A stretch of DNA of 64,000 nt from Holtermannia corniformis (GCA_001599935.1 BCIJ01000001.1:64277-128276), one strand, 5' to 3'; counted from the stretch's first letter, positions 9,449 through 22,754 are shown. Notes: a model not told the origin generated them from the letters alone. Translations and numbers: made by a program.

Positions 9449-12063
9449 ATGATGAGCTCGGCCGTGTCCAGGCCAAAGGACATTGAGCTCGTCCAACCGC
9501 CCACCGACTCGGTCTCCAAGATTGACTTTTCGCCAACCCAGGATATTCTGGCCGTCGCAAGCTGGGACAACAATGTGTGTCATGCCGCATCGCAAGTGTG
9601 ATAATGTGCACGCTGACAGTCCTAGGTTCGGCTGTATGAAGTCAACTCGCAAGGCCAGAGTCAGCCAAAAGCAATGTATTCGCACGAGGCGCCCGTCCTC
9701 GATCTCTGCTGGTCAAAAGTATGTGCCCCTCTGCCTCGCTTGCTCCGTGCTGATGACGCCCTCTACAGTCAGGGACCCAAGTCATCTCGGCCGGGTGCGA
9801 CAACGCTGCCAGAGCATACGACCTCGCCACAGGTCAGACCAACCAGGTCGCAGCACACGACGGCCCGATCAAGTGTGTGAGATGGGTCGATATGCCAAAC
9901 GGTTCCAGCGAGAACGGGGTCTTGGTCACTGCGGGGTGGGATAAGAAGCTCAAGGTGCGTTATGGACGTGAATGGCATTGCAAGCCGCGAGTTGAGGGTA
10001 CGGAGGGTCGGGAAGGGGTTGCTGGGTGCTGGAGTGGACGCTCGTGTGCCTGTTCGAGCCATTGGAGACTGCGAGATATCGCGGTCATGTGCGCCTGTAT
10101 AGCCACTCGTGGTTGCCAAACTCAACAAAGCGGACTGGTCCATCGGTGACAAGCACTCGTTACAGTCATATCACGCGACCTCTGCTACACGACCGTCCTG
10201 CCAGACCATGCACAAGTTACAATACCGAGAGCACATTTGCGAGTCATCTCGCACAGTGCAATCGGACATCGCAGCTGCCCGCGCAATGGCATGACACCTA
10301 CGCAAAAGACCGAGATGCGCAGTCTGAGACGCACAGAGCCGCCGGGCTTTGAGGCTTTCGGCTTCATCTCGGACTTGGCGTTTCCTGTCTGATTGTTCTC
10401 GATCTTGGGCGTTGGAATAAAATTAAAGCAAAGCTATAGAGCTCTATCCTTCCGGTTCCAGCTCGTGATCATACATGGAGTGCATTGGTGTTGAGGTCTC
10501 TACCGCGACTTGCGGCATGGGCGTTCAGTGACGGTAGTGGATTATGTGGCCTGCAGGTCCAACCCACGCATGTCTCTGAATGCGGTCCGAGCAGTGCGTG
10601 CGTCCGCGCGAGCGTGATCGAACTCGTAGCGATTCGACGCTAATCTGGACTCCGTGCTATGCGTTGGTATCACATTTCGCCGCTGTCATGCCGGTTCTTC
10701 GTCGTCAGCATTCTACCAGTGTGCAACATCGATAGCCATGCACCACGCGCACTACCCTCGGCTCGTTAGTGTTGGTACGTGGCGCGCGGTCGTAGCTACA
10801 AGATATCGCCTGGTAGCATGCGCCTCGGGTGCGCGCGTAGCGTTTGATCGGATTATAATGCTACGCACGGGGCGTCGTGGCGGATCATTCGCTGGATGAG
10901 ATGCATGTTGGAAAGCCGCATGCATAGCTTGTAGCCGAGTCCCAGGAGGACTCTGGGGTCACGCCCGCAGCAGGGTCGATCGGTGCATCGAGTCGTCCAA
11001 CGCCTCTGAGCGCTTGGTTAGCTCTGCTGTCCTGACGATGACAACATCAGCGCATGCATATCACCCGCAGTCCGATGTTTTCAAGCGCTTCGTCAAACAA
11101 GACAGTACTAGACGCTGACTTGCCATGACAGTATTGGGACATGCGGACGCCAACCCCAATCGCTCAAGTAGACCTTCCAGAACGCGCGTACGCGATGGAC
11201 GTCTCGAGGCAATTACTGGTACGTCAGAGTCGCCCGTCGCCAACATCAACCTGACATTGGATAGGTCGTCGGCACGGCGGATCGCCAGATCTTGATCTTC
11301 AACTTGTCCAACCCGACCGTCGTTCATCGGGTCAGTGCCAGGGTGGTATAGGGCGATTTGAGACTGATGGAGCGCGTAGTCGCTGAAATCACCGCTCAAG
11401 TGGCAAACACGGTCGATTGCGTGTTTCCCGAACGGCGATGGGTTTGCCGTTGGCAGTATCGAAGGGCGTGTTGCGATCCAGTGAGTCGCATCCATGATTC
11501 GACGCCAGTGTGCTGAGCCTCGATCAGATATGCCGATGAGAAGCAACAATCGTGAGTGTCTCTTGTAAGCGGCGCGTGAAGCTGCTGATACTCGCAGACT
11601 CAACTTTTCATTCAAATGCCACCGAATGGAAGTCGCACCCGGCACGGCAGGCGCTACCGTCGGTTCCCAGCACGTCTTCTCCGTCAACGACATTTCGTTT
11701 CACAAAATGCACGGCACGTTTTCGACCGCCGGGTCCGATGGCAGCTTGAGCTTTTGGGACGGCAACTCGCGAACGCGGTTGAAGACGTATTCAGCCAAGG
11801 AGCTCGGGAACGGCAACCCGGACGCTCGACCACCGCAGTGGGGGGTCCCGGTCGTGTCGACTGCGTTCAGTCGGACGGGCGAGATCTTTGCCTAGTGCGT
11901 AGCCATTTGTACGACCGCGACCGACTGCTGACAGGATCCCAGCGCGTACTCGTACGACTGGTCAAAGGGCCATGGCGGGGTGCCGCCGCCGACAGCGAAC
12001 GCGACACGGGTCATGCTGCATGCCGTCGTGCCAGAGGAGGTCAGGCAGAAGCCGAAAAAGTAG
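9449..12063 (+). CDS. RAE1: mRNA export factor Rae1/Gle2, WD40 protein
   Basis: Nine exons: 9449-9574, 9626-9718, 9769-9954, 11132-11218, 11265-11330, 11380-11480, 11528-11551, 11598-11894 and 11943-12063, 366 residues. This is close to the fission yeast length. Diagnostic Rae1 segments include [72 protein letters not shown] and KCHR, and the C-terminus ends in [10 protein letters not shown]. The protein is a seven-blade beta propeller that binds the nucleoporin GLEBS motif in mRNA export. ATG codons occur at 9449 and 9452; the first is used here. Exon 7 is only 24 nt. The third intron is 1,177 nt in a gene whose other introns are about 45-50 nt. ELP2 follows 81 bp downstream on the same strand. 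Confidence 0.95.
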
Positions 12064-12144
12064 ACAGAGAGGGATCAAGAGCAGTCGCATGCATGTACCA
12101 TAGCAGCAACCTGTTCGAAGATCAGCAAACCCGCGGATCGGGAA

Positions 12145-15100
12145 ATGTTCAACCGCTTGTTTGGCTCGAAAGACATCTTGCAGCAGGAGATTGCTTTCAA
12201 CACGCCAGATCCAAGCTTGCAGAGTGTGAAAGAGGTAGTCAACGGTGTGAGGAACATGGCAGGACGGTCTGTGAAAACGGCGTACATATCCGTCGGGTAC
12301 AACCGTACATCGACCGGTGCAGGGTCCGACGATGCGACGGGGATCGTAGCATACGCTGCAGGGCGCTTTGTAGCTCTCTGGGACACCAAGGTGGGTTCCT
12401 TGTATACGTTGTGCTTGCAGGATGATAGCTGAGCGTATTCAGGAACCTGAATATCGAGGAGTGTATGCAACCCTGAGCGGACACAGAGCCGTCGTCACGG
12501 CCGTCAAACACCTCCCAGGCGGTTCCTCTAGTGCGCAGTTCATCAGTGGAGATCAAGCTGGCGAGATCAGGATCTGGAAAGATGCCGAGCGGGGACATGA
12601 GGCGACCGTGAGCTGGTCTGCGAATCCGCGAGGATGTAGCTGATGGAGTTCAGTGCTCGTACACGGTTCAGGCGCACAAACGGTCCGTGTCGGCACTCGG
12701 CGTCCTTGCTGCTCGAGGGACCAAGTATGAGGGCTGGTTTGCAAGCGGAGGTTCTGATTCGGTAGTCAAGATCTGGAAGAGGCAGGACGAGGGTGAGTGT
12801 GCACCGGGGTGAATGCGTGCTGATCTCGAGCAGATGTCGAGGTCGTGCAGAGCATCGACCTGGGCGGCAAGCTGCCACTTGACCTTGCCTTGGCTATACT
12901 CCCGGGCAGTCACTGTGTGTGCTGCTCACACCGCTCATTGCGTAGAACTGACCAGTGCAGCGCTGGTCCTCTGCATCGCGTGCACCGACAAAAAGCTGCA
13001 GGTCTGGACATGGCAAGGTGACAAAGTGCGCACCGACTACTCAGTCAACCCAAGCTCCCTTGCTGATCATCTACAGTTCGAGAGATCAATCATCCTCGAA
13101 GGGCACGAAGACTGGATCCGCTGTCTCGCCATCACTTCCTACCCATCAAGCGCAGACTCGGACAAGTCAGATCTGCTGCTCGCATCTGGCTCGCAAGACG
13201 GCTATGTACGGCTCTGGCGTATCGCTCTTGTCGTGCAGGCTGCGCCGTCGACAGCGGCAACGCCTCTAGCGCCCATGGGCGACAATGGCGAACTGAGTGC
13301 AGAAATGCTCGACGACTTTGAGAAACGGCTCGCCGGCGACGACGCAGAAGGTAGTCGACAGATTTCGACAAAGGCGCATCTCATGGCCGTGCGTGATGGC
13401 GAAAGGTTAGCTCACCCTGCGATCGGTGCTGGCACTGCTGACGTTGCGTCAGCCTGCGAAAATACAACGTGACGCTCGAAGCGCTGCTACTCGGTCACGA
13501 AGGCTGGATCACTGATCTTCACTGGTCACCGCCTACCACCAACGAGCCACCTGTCCTCCTCACGACATCCGCCGATAACAGTATGATCATCTGGTCTCCC
13601 GACGCCGCGTCCGCTATTTGGCTCAACAGACATCGCTTCGGTGAGATGGGCGGTCGTGGTTTGGCCTTGTTTGGCGCGTTGTGGGGTAAAGACGGACGAG
13701 ACGTCTTGGCTGGCGGTTGGAATGGAGGTTGGAGTCGGTGGTCTAGAGTGATTGGGTCGAACGAGGCAGATTGTGGGCCTGTGGATGGAGTCTGGGAGCC
13801 GACTGTGGGCGTCACGGGCCACGCGGGGGCCGTCAAGAGTATCGCATGGGATCCAAAGCAAGAGTATCTTCTCTCCGTCAGGTCTGTCCTTGTTCACAGT
13901 CACCTGCCGGCGCTGACTCGACTCCAGCACCGATCAAACATCTCGCATTCACGCATCTTGCTCAACATCCACATCATCAGCCGTCTGGGCAGAGATTGCA
14001 CGCCCTCAGATCCACGGCTACGACATGACCGATGTCGCGTTCATCCACCCATTGCGATTCGCAAGTGGCGCCGATGAAAAGGTCGTCAGGGTATTCGACG
14101 CGCCGGGCGGTTTTGTGGACACTCTGCAGAGTCTCGGAGTGTCCAACGTTCAGCAGGATGCGGTACGTCGTCGCGCGTTGTGGCAGGAGTCGGCTCACTC
14201 ATCAGGCGTCAAGACCGAAGGGTGCTACAGTGCCGCCGCTTGGCCTTTCGAACCGAGCACTTGGCAGGGGTCAGTGTGAGCGATTGACTCTTAGCTGCAA
14301 ACTGACGTGTTGCTCAGCCCCGGCGGAAGACGCCAATGCGAGCTTGGTCAGCAAGGGATATAACGAAGCGCACGTATCGGTATCCACTCAGCTTGATCAC
14401 CTGCCGACTGAAGCCGAGCTCTCATCTTCAACTCTGTGGCCTGAGATCGAGAAGCTGTATGGGCACGGCTACGAGGTCAGCCGTCACTACCATCACGCAT
14501 TGTGCTTGAAAAGCTGATCGGCATAGTTGATTGCCGTTGCCGCCTCGCACGCAGGAGACATCATCGCGACCGCCTGCAAGGCTACTAGCACGGAACACGC
14601 CGCGGTCCGACTATACGATACCACGACATGGAAATATGTTGGCGAGCCCCTGCGCGGGCACTCCTTGACCATCACGCGGATAGCGTTCAGTCAGGACGAT
14701 CGATATATTCTGACGTCAAGTCGGGACCGGACGTGGCGGATGTTTGAGAGGAAGTCTGATGGAGCTGGTGAGTGGCCAATAGGTTGCGGAGCTCATGGCT
14801 AACCAAGTCACAGGGTATGAGCCCGTGGCAGCGGCAGAAAAGCCACATGCTCGTATTGTGTGGGACTGCTGCTGGGCGCCGGACGGGCGCTGCTTTGTTA
14901 CAGCATCAAGAGATAAGACGGTACGGCGGGATGCCACCCGCGCGCATGAAGATGCTGATCAGTGCACAGACCAAGGTGTGGAAACGATCCGGCGAGTCAA
15001 GCAGCGACTGGCAAGCTTCGGCGACGATCAAGTGCTCTGAGGGGACGACTGCCGTGGATCTGATCGACGGGGCGAATGGCAGGTACGCTCAATGATGATG

Positions 15101-15399
15101 TTGTCGGCCGCCTGCTGAGATACTTTAGCCTGCTGCTAGCCATCGGCAGAGACAGCGGCGCCATCGACGTGCATCGAGTGATTGTTGGGGCGGAGACGAC
15201 AACGGAGCTGCTGTTGACAATCGACTCAAGGTGAATCGAGCGGTCCCTTGGTCACCCGCAACTGACAGTCGGCAGCATCTCGCATGTGGATCATATCAAC
15301 CGACTCTTCTGGCGTCGGACCGCGACAGGCTACCAGCTCGCAAGTTGTAGCGATGATCACAGCGTACGAGTCTTCGAACTCGCCGGGCTAGACATTTGA
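12145..15399 (+). CDS. ELP2: Elongator complex subunit 2, WD40 protein
   Basis: Fifteen exons: 12145-12390, 12443-12607, 12654-12792, 12834-12914, 12961-13025, 13077-13405, 13453-13881, 13928-14162, 14206-14269, 14318-14475, 14527-14767, 14814-14920, 14970-15082, 15129-15230 and 15276-15399, giving 865 residues. Elp2 hallmarks are AYISVGYNR near the N-terminus, LEGHEDWIRCLAI, LLLASGSQDGYVRLWRI, GHEGWITDLHW, the linker motif GATVPPLGLSNRAL, SLTITRIAFSQDDRYILTSSRDRTW and CCWAPDGRCFVTASRDKT. Two WD40 propellers form the scaffold of the Elp1-3 core that modifies wobble uridines in tRNA. The usual family N-terminus corresponds to the in-frame ATG at 12256, so the first 37 residues may not be translated. 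The stop lies 21 bp from the 3' end of the convergent C2H2 gene. Confidence 0.93.
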
Positions 15400-15420
15400 C
15401 ATGCACATGGTTCACAATCT

Positions 15421-16844
15421 CTACACATTCGCCTCGAACAGGTCGGCCACTTCCTTGAATGTACTGCTCATGGTCTTCAAGTTGTCCGACATCCTCTCAA
15501 TGGTGTCCTGCACCGCAGAAGCCCCGCGCTTGAACAGCGCGATACCTTCCTCCATGTCCCTCATACCGCAGCCGAGCTCGTTGACGAGGACCGAGGCCGC
15601 GACGAGATCCTTGGCTATGCCCTTCAAGCCTTTGGCGACTCGTTTGGCGCCCGCGTTGACATCGGGGTCGATCTGGACTGACACGGCGGACTCGGAGGCT
15701 GTGGCATCCCCCGGCGCCGTGGCTTTCGGAGTCATATCGGCATCCGTTGTGGGTACAGGGTCGTTCGTCCCGGTCGTCAGATTAGCTTCGGCAGGTGGCG
15801 CAGCCGTCTCAACGACCTCTGCAGCGGCTTCTGCTCCTTTCTCCGACCCGGTGACGATGCCATTGCTTGCGGAAGCAGGGACAATGGGTGCCGGCAGTGC
15901 CCTCGCAATGTCACTCGTCTCCTTCACGGCCTTCTCCGTGTCGACATCGCTGCCATCGTCGACGCGTGCCGCCCTCGGGTCGGGCGTTCGCTGGTGTGTG
16001 CGCCACGTAGGCGCAATAGGCGGAGGTGGTGGCAAAGGGATGATTCCAGCGTCCGCAGCTGAATTGTTGCCTCTCTGCCGACGCTTGCCTGCGCCCCGCT
16101 CGTTGTTCGAAGCATCACTCCGCCTTTTGTGCCTCTCGATCATGGCTATAGTCTCTTTGGGCAACTGCGGTACTCTGGTGAGATCGATCTCTGGCAAAGC
16201 TGACAAGCGTGGCAGGCCCGGCGCTGGTGACGCATCGCGCGTTAGATCGATAGTCGTCCCAGCCCAGCGACTGGATCCAGGTATCTGCGATTTCTGACGA
16301 TGCCGATGGACAGAAGGCATGCGAGACAGCTTCACGGCTGCGACCTTGTCCCTGTACTTGGCTCTGCGCCTGGTCAAGAAGCCCTACTGATAACTGAAAT
16401 GAAGCTCACTGAGATTTCTTGGCCTGGACTAGGTGCTTCTGCAATCGATTGCCTGCCTGACAACCGATCTGTCGCCCACCGCGCGAGTCTGTTTCCCCAA
16501 TGATGTTGTCTGCGTCTCATGGTCAGTCCTTTAGCTATCACTTTCAAGGGAGCTTCGCACGCACGCTTCGCAATCATATGCTTGAGTAGCTTCTCCTTCC
16601 GATCGTAGTCGTCCTCACACAACGGGCAGACCAGGTGATATCTTGTTCCGGCGGTTGCGTACTCACGCATCCTCTTTTCTGGAGTGAACCGGAGTACCTT
16701 GAGCTGTTGCCGTGCCCGCGGGCTGGCTTGCGATGGCGGTGGCGACGGCAAGTGTGAACGTCGCTCACCGGTCATGACAATGTCTGCACTGGGGCTGAGT
16801 TCATCTCGCTCCCGCAGCGCTGCTGCAGTGAGCCTCGAGGACAT
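15421..16844 (-). CDS. C2H2 zinc-finger protein with a C-terminal coiled coil, function unknown
   Basis: Three exons: 16844-16565, 16509-16410 and 16363-15421, 440 residues. The first splice, at a GTGCGT donor with a CTGAC branch, completes a classical finger: CPLCEDDYDRKEKLLKHMIA is followed by K and H, giving C-x2-C-x12-H-x4-H at about residues 74-95. A Cys/His cluster downstream (GCQAGNRLQKH) may be a second, irregular finger. The middle is disordered and rich in Ala/Pro/Thr/Glu. The last ~90 residues have heptad-like spacing (KRVAKGLKGIAKDLVAAS through MSDNLKTMSSTFKEV), suggesting oligomerisation. It may be a DNA- or RNA-binding regulator; no orthologue is recognised. An in-frame ATG upstream at 16880 is also possible. 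Confidence 0.75.
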
Positions 16845-17125
16845 TGTGATAGTCGATGTCAGTAAGAGGAACCACGCCATCGCAAAGGTACATCTTTCGG
16901 CAGAGGACCGTGCTGCCCGCTGTTTCAAACGTCGACGCGGTCGTCAAGCGCGCTAGTGCTCAAGCCTTGTTTCAAGTTGAGAGGTGCGTCGCGAACATGC
17001 CTTTGGCCGCAACCTTCTCGGTGATCGCTCAAGGTATAGCGCACGGATCTGAGCTGAGACGGCGCACGGACTGTGCATACTTGACTGTCCTACTGCTTCT
17101 ACACCCTCGGCTGTGCCATCCACCT

Positions 17126-20100
17126 CTAAATACGGACGAGACAGTACGGAACCTGCCGGGCGTCAGTCATACACCCACAAACAGAATACTCAACACGTAC
17201 CTCGACATCCTCATCGTTCTCGTCGTTGACCATGACCTCGACCAGCAGGTTCTTGGTCCATGGCGGGATTGGCTTCTTGCTGACGTGCTCGACGAGCTCG
17301 CTCATCCGCATACCGAGCCGTTCTTGCGCCTGAGGCTGTTAATATCTTGTGACCAGGCCTGACGGACGACGTACCTTCTTTTTTGCGACAAACGAGGACC
17401 ACAGCATCGACACACCCTGCGAGACCATCTGGACCTCGAGCTTGTGTGTGTTCTTGAACCAGTCGAGGAGCTGCTGCAGCGTCGGGTTGTTGTCGAGTTC
17501 GAACCGGTCCCACAGCGTCCACTCGGTCTCGCCGTACTGAAGAGTGTCAGTTCAAGACAGGGTACGACAAGTCACGCACCTTTTGCTTGGCGGCGGCGAT
17601 GGGCTCAGAGAAGCCGAAGAATGGCAATGCCAAATTGACGAAACCGTTCTTGTAGTCCTCGAGCTTGTTCTTGCCGTCGATGATCTGTCGCAATGTCAAC
17701 GAGATTCTGAAGGGCATACGCTTACTGACCTTGTACAGCTCCAAGCACACCAACCCAGTCGCCAACGCCGTGGTAGTGGCAATCGCAGGGATGATTTTGC
17801 CGGCGATAAACTTGGTCTTGTGCTTGTCTGCCTCGGTGATCCCATAGTTGGCAGCGCGACGGTTCGAGGCAGCCGTGATAAAGTCGATATGGTGATTGGT
17901 GTCATCGTCCTTTTCAAAGTCGACTGGAGTCAACCGGAACCCCGCAAGGGAAGAGGGTGGCGGAAGCGCAGACACTAGCTGGTCAATGTCCTCGTCGTCT
18001 GATGCGTGTCAGCGGTGTTTTGCTACGCAGGTCCCACTGACCGTCACCGCTCGTTGCGACCGGATCGTTCTCGTTGATCTGGATCTTGACACCACTCTTC
18101 GGGATGAATTCAGGGACGGTGATAGTGTCCAACACGCGCTTGAACACGGCTGGGTCTCGCTCGCCTTTGAGACCATAGTTGAACGCGTGCAGGTTGGCGG
18201 CCGCAATCACATAATCGAGATCGGCAGGCTGCCCAAGTCAGTGCTGTGTCTCGGGTGTGCGCTAGCGTACATTGTTGTAGTCGAACTGCAACGGGTCGGG
18301 AGCACGCTTGGGGCCGGACCAGAACGGCGTGCCGTTCGAGTTGACCTGGAAAAGTCAGCGCCGCTTGCGACGTACCCGCGCCACCGACCTGATCCTTTGG
18401 CAAGTTGAACAACAACTGCTTGATCTCGTTCACGTAATCGCTCTCGTACTGCAACCGAGCCCACTGGATGCATTCTTCGAATGTCCGGGGTCGCTCATCA
18501 ACAAGGTACTTTTTGATCGAACCGAGCTGCTCGTGGTGCTGGCCCGAGCTCTTGAGCGTCGTCTCGATAAAGTTCGGCTGCGAGAGGTACAAGTTGACGT
18601 TGGTGGGCGGGTTGACGAACAGAGCGTCAAACGCCTCACGCGCCCACTGGATCGTGTGCTCGATGGCGTTGGGAAAGTTTTTGACCGTGCATGACGGGAT
18701 CGATTTCTCGGGAGGGTCTTGCGAGGACGAGTAGGATTCGGTGAGGAAGGGGATCACGACCTGGGTGTTGGCCTTTGTGCCGAGCGTGCCCGACTCGAGG
18801 AGTGGCTTCTGGAAGAAGACGCAGCGACGGTCCATGTATTGGCCTGGATAGGTTAGCAAGTCGTGTAGCAGCCATTATGATGACTCACGAGCCATGACGT
18901 TGTCCAATGCGTTGGTCACGCCGTCGATCGATGCAAAGAACTCGTCACCAAACTTGTCTGCGTCAATGTCAGTTCCGCCATCAGGCGCTTGCCGTCCACT
19001 CACTCTCAGTCTCTGCGCCGACCCGATCCTGATGCGCCACAATCTTGCCCTTCAAGTCCGGGTTCATGTCCACAACGGCCGCGGCCGCCGACTCGGCCTT
19101 GAACTTGCCCACGTCCTTTGGCCGGAACAAGAACTGCCTGTTCAAGTTTGACTTCTCAATCGTGTCGAGGTCGGTGACGTGAATCGCGCCGTTCGGACCG
19201 GTCGCAAGACCCATCATGCTCCAGTTCTTGAGCATCTCGCACCCGATCGCACCCGAGCCGACGAGGAACTCTTTCGTGTCGGCAATCTTGCCTTGAAACT
19301 TGCGGCCAAAGACGGCAATCTGACCGTCGTAACGGGTTCCGGTCGGCTGTACGTCGACCTCGGTCGGGAGTTCGGTCGGGAGCGACTCGAGCGAGTCAAA
19401 GTACATTGCCTGCTGCATCGGGTGGAACTTTGCCGAGCACGCCTTGAGGACTTCCTGGGCGACAAAGCCACCGATGACGGCGACGACGGGCGAGAGGTCA
19501 CCGCGGGCTTGGAACGAGAGCGCCTGCAGTGTCTTGTCCTCGAGCTCGCCTTGGTTGCCCGCAGCTTTATGGATCTCGTTGGCAAGCTTGACGAGCTCTT
19601 GGGCGTCTTCGGCGTTGTACGAGCGCGGGAGGGAGCCCGTCTTCTCCTTGAACGCTGCCAATGCTTGGAACCCGGCGTGCAGAGTCGCGGGTCGCTCCCA
19701 TTTTGCAAAGTCGGTCATGAACAGCTCGGGTGACTTGAGCGAGTCCTGGAGAGTTTTCTGTGTGCCGCTTCAGTCGTGCACTCGCGGTGAGTAGACGTCA
19801 CTCACAAAGTGGAGGATCTTGGGCATCTTGACCTGAGTAAACAGCCCACCAGTCTTGTACGCGCCAAAGCTTGTCGTGTCGCCAATCGTGAACGAGTACG
19901 GGCCTGTGCGGGCGTCAGATCCTCCTGCTGCCGCCCGGCTCAGCAAGCGTACCCTTGACCGTGACTTTACGCGGCTCGCACCCGTTGAGCTCGTCCATCC
20001 CCTTGACCTCTGAAAACGTGACAAAGTCGCCGTCTTCGAGCCCATGTCGCGTCTCATCGAGACACGTCACGAGCGCCTCGGCCGCATTTTCTATCAGCAC

Positions 20101-21057
20101 GACCATGCCCGACAGAGGGTTCTCGCCCGTTGGGTCGACGCAGGCAAAGTCGGAGCCAAAGTCGTTGAAGACGGCGCTGGGATCATCAGCGACGTGGATA
20201 ACAAGGGGGAATGGCGTACCCGAACAAGCCGCGGACGTCGGCGGCGATAAAGTAGATGCCATTGGCGTGGCAGTATTCGTTGATCTCGAGCTGCTTGTTC
20301 AACGGAGTTTCGGTGAGGACAACGACCTATACACGAGTCAGTACGTTCGCCGTGCAAGGATCTAGTAACCCACCTGATAGTCCTTGACCTGCTCTGGGGT
20401 GATCTCGCCCTCGCCCTCGAGCAGCTTGATCGGCACGTAGCTGTTCAGCTCGGCCAAGCGCGGCGCTGTGACTTGAGCTCGCGGCTTGCCGACATCTGCC
20501 TCGCGCAAGAAGAATTGAGTGCCGAGGTCGGTGATGGCGACGGGTGCGGGGTCGTAGATGGTCACAGACTTTACGCCTGCCAGAGCGACGTTCTTGGCTG
20601 TGCTGCGTGAGTACGGCGGTGGGCTATGAACGAGTGAGGCTAGACATACCAATCTCGACACCGAGGCCCTTTTGACCGACAATGAGGACGTTTGAGGTCG
20701 CCATCTTCTTCATTGCTGGGGTGATGAGTCAGCGGTGGCGAAGCCTTGAGCTGTAACACACCTTCGTGTCCGAGGACATAGCTGGGAGGACGAGATGTCA
20801 GTGAGAAGCGATAGAAACGTCAGCACACTCACAGCTGGCGAGAGTAGAGGCCCTCTGAGAGAAAGGAGGAAGCAAGTCAGCACCGCTCAGGTCATCGCAC
20901 GGCCCATGCCAGCCGCCGGGTCAGCGCATCGCACCGTGACTCACCATCGACTGAGAAGAGAGCAGCGTAGTCAGCAGCTGCATCGTGCTCACTGTGCTCC
21001 GATGGCAGACTCACTCGTCGCCTCGGCCGGGGCATCGACGTCCATCGCGGTCGCCAT
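17126..21057 (-). CDS. UBA1: ubiquitin-activating enzyme E1
   Basis: This is a highly split gene. The first exons are 21057-21015, 20950-20945 (6 nt), 20854-20833, 20781-20762 and 20715-20650, and together they encode [20 protein letters not shown], the canonical E1 start. Further landmarks are [20 protein letters not shown] (inactive adenylation domain), [14 protein letters not shown] and [14 protein letters not shown] (active adenylation domain), and the catalytic-Cys segment [19 protein letters not shown] with the Cys codon at 18691-18689. The C-terminal ubiquitin-fold domain ends [12 protein letters not shown]. The enzyme adenylates ubiquitin with ATP, forms an E1 thioester and charges E2 enzymes in nucleus and cytosol. 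All catalytic parts are present. The exon count is about twenty, with introns around 45-70 nt. It is divergent from EMC3 across 239 bp. Confidence 0.96.
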
Positions 21058-21296
21058 TGGTTCTACTGCTCCGATCGGTTCGTTTTCTTTTGGTACAAAC
21101 TAGTCGTTCTGGCCTGTGGTATCACTCTGAGCGCGTACACACTCGCAGGGATGGTAGTCTAGAGGTAGAAAGAGAGAGGGCGAGGGTGATGATGATGACT
21201 GTCCATGTGTATCAACGCCGCCGCGTTACTATGGATGCTGCTGACCACCGTGGACAACGACCAGTAGGGTATAGCAACGTCGTAGAGCTCATCAGC

Positions 21297-22467
21297 ATGT
21301 CGAGCATCCCAGTGTGAGTCGATCAGAGGCCGGCATACTACCAGCTTTCTCATAGCTCATCAGGCCTGCACTGTACATCGACCCGAGCATCCGTGTAGGT
21401 CATATGCCGGTGTGACCAACAATCCATATGCTGATCGTGTCCCACTTGTAGGACTGGGTCCTCTTCCCAATCACGGTCGTCATGGTGCGTATGGTAGACG
21501 ACGAATGCCTGATGGCTCACACGTCGACATAGGTCCTTGTCGGCCTGCTGAGGCACTACGTGACCATGCTGCTCAACTCGCCGCCAAAAAAGCAGCCAGC
21601 AGCAACAGTACGCGAGCAGTACGTCTCTGCCCACCATTCATTTCATCGGCAGGAGCTGACATCCCACAGACGCGCCCTGCTCCGCGCACAGCTCCTTCGC
21701 GCTTCAGCCCCACTCTCGCCAATCCCTCCTGCCGCATACAAGACCATGACCGAAGCGCTGTCCTCGGGTCTTTCGTCCGGCGAATACCTCAAACCCACGC
21801 CAGAGAAGAAGAATGACGATGGGATACCGCCGAACCCTCTGACGGACCCAAGCCAGATGGAGGGCATGATGGATGGTCTCAAAAAGCAGGGCGTAATGAT
21901 GTGGGTTACTGTGAGCGATGCTTTGCCAACGGCAGCTGATGATTGCAAGGGTACCAAACTTGATCCTGTCGCAATGGGTCAACATGTTCTTTGGAGGCTT
22001 GGTGCTTAGTACGTGCTCTGCGCATAGGCATTACAGCGATTAACGAAATCGCACAGTCAAGCTTCCCTTCCCCTTGACACTCGGCTTCCGTGCCATGCTC
22101 TCGCGCGATCTCGCCACGCCCGACCTCGACATCCGCTGGGTCTCGTCCGTCCCTCGTCCGTCACTTCATACCTGTACTGACCCACACCAGTGCTCTCTCA
22201 TGGTACTTTCTCAACCTCTTCGGCCTCAACGGCATCTTCCGCCTCATCCTCGGACAGGAAAACAGCGCAGACGGCACCCGCGACCAATCGGCTGCCGCCA
22301 TGCTGTCGGGCGCCGGGGGGATGCCAGGACCGGGTCAGCCAGACATGGCAAAGGTGTTCAAGGCCGAGGTGGAGAACTTGGAGTTGAGTTTGGGATTGTA
22401 TCGATGGGTTGGGGATGGCGTCGAGACTAGGGTTCTGGAACGATGGGGAAAGAGTGTCAAGGCTTAG
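21297..22467 (+). CDS. EMC3: ER membrane protein complex subunit 3
   Basis: Eight exons: 21297-21313, 21364-21394, 21452-21484, 21533-21618, 21670-21900, 21950-22008, 22057-22144 and 22191-22467, 273 residues. The ATG exon is 17 nt (MSSIP plus two bases). The family signature ALYIDPSIRDWVLFPIT opens the first membrane helix. VLVGLLRHYVT follows, then the cytosolic coiled part, then ILSQWVNMFFGGLVLIKLPF and LPFPLTLGFRAML, then SWYFLNLFGLNGIFRLIL. EMC3 is the Oxa1/YidC-like core of the EMC insertase, which places tail-anchored and multipass proteins into the ER membrane. Length and topology match orthologues. Confidence 0.93.
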
Positions 22468-22754
22468 ATGCAGCTATCGCGGCCTGTACATATCATCAAT
22501 TGTTCGGAATGCACTCCATCTCCCGAGCTAGGCTACCCTCTCGCCACCACGGATGGCGGCCCTACAGCCTATGTCCGGATCGAGACTTGCCTAGCAACTC
22601 TCGATATTGACCTCTTTAGGGTAGCGGTAGGGACCGGACACCCATGCCGTCACAGAACGGCTGTTGGGCAGCGGGTCGTAGGACTTGTGAAGGTGTACAA
22701 AGATGCATGAACAAAGACCGGCAGGTGCTGCTTAGCCTTTCAAGTCACGTAATC

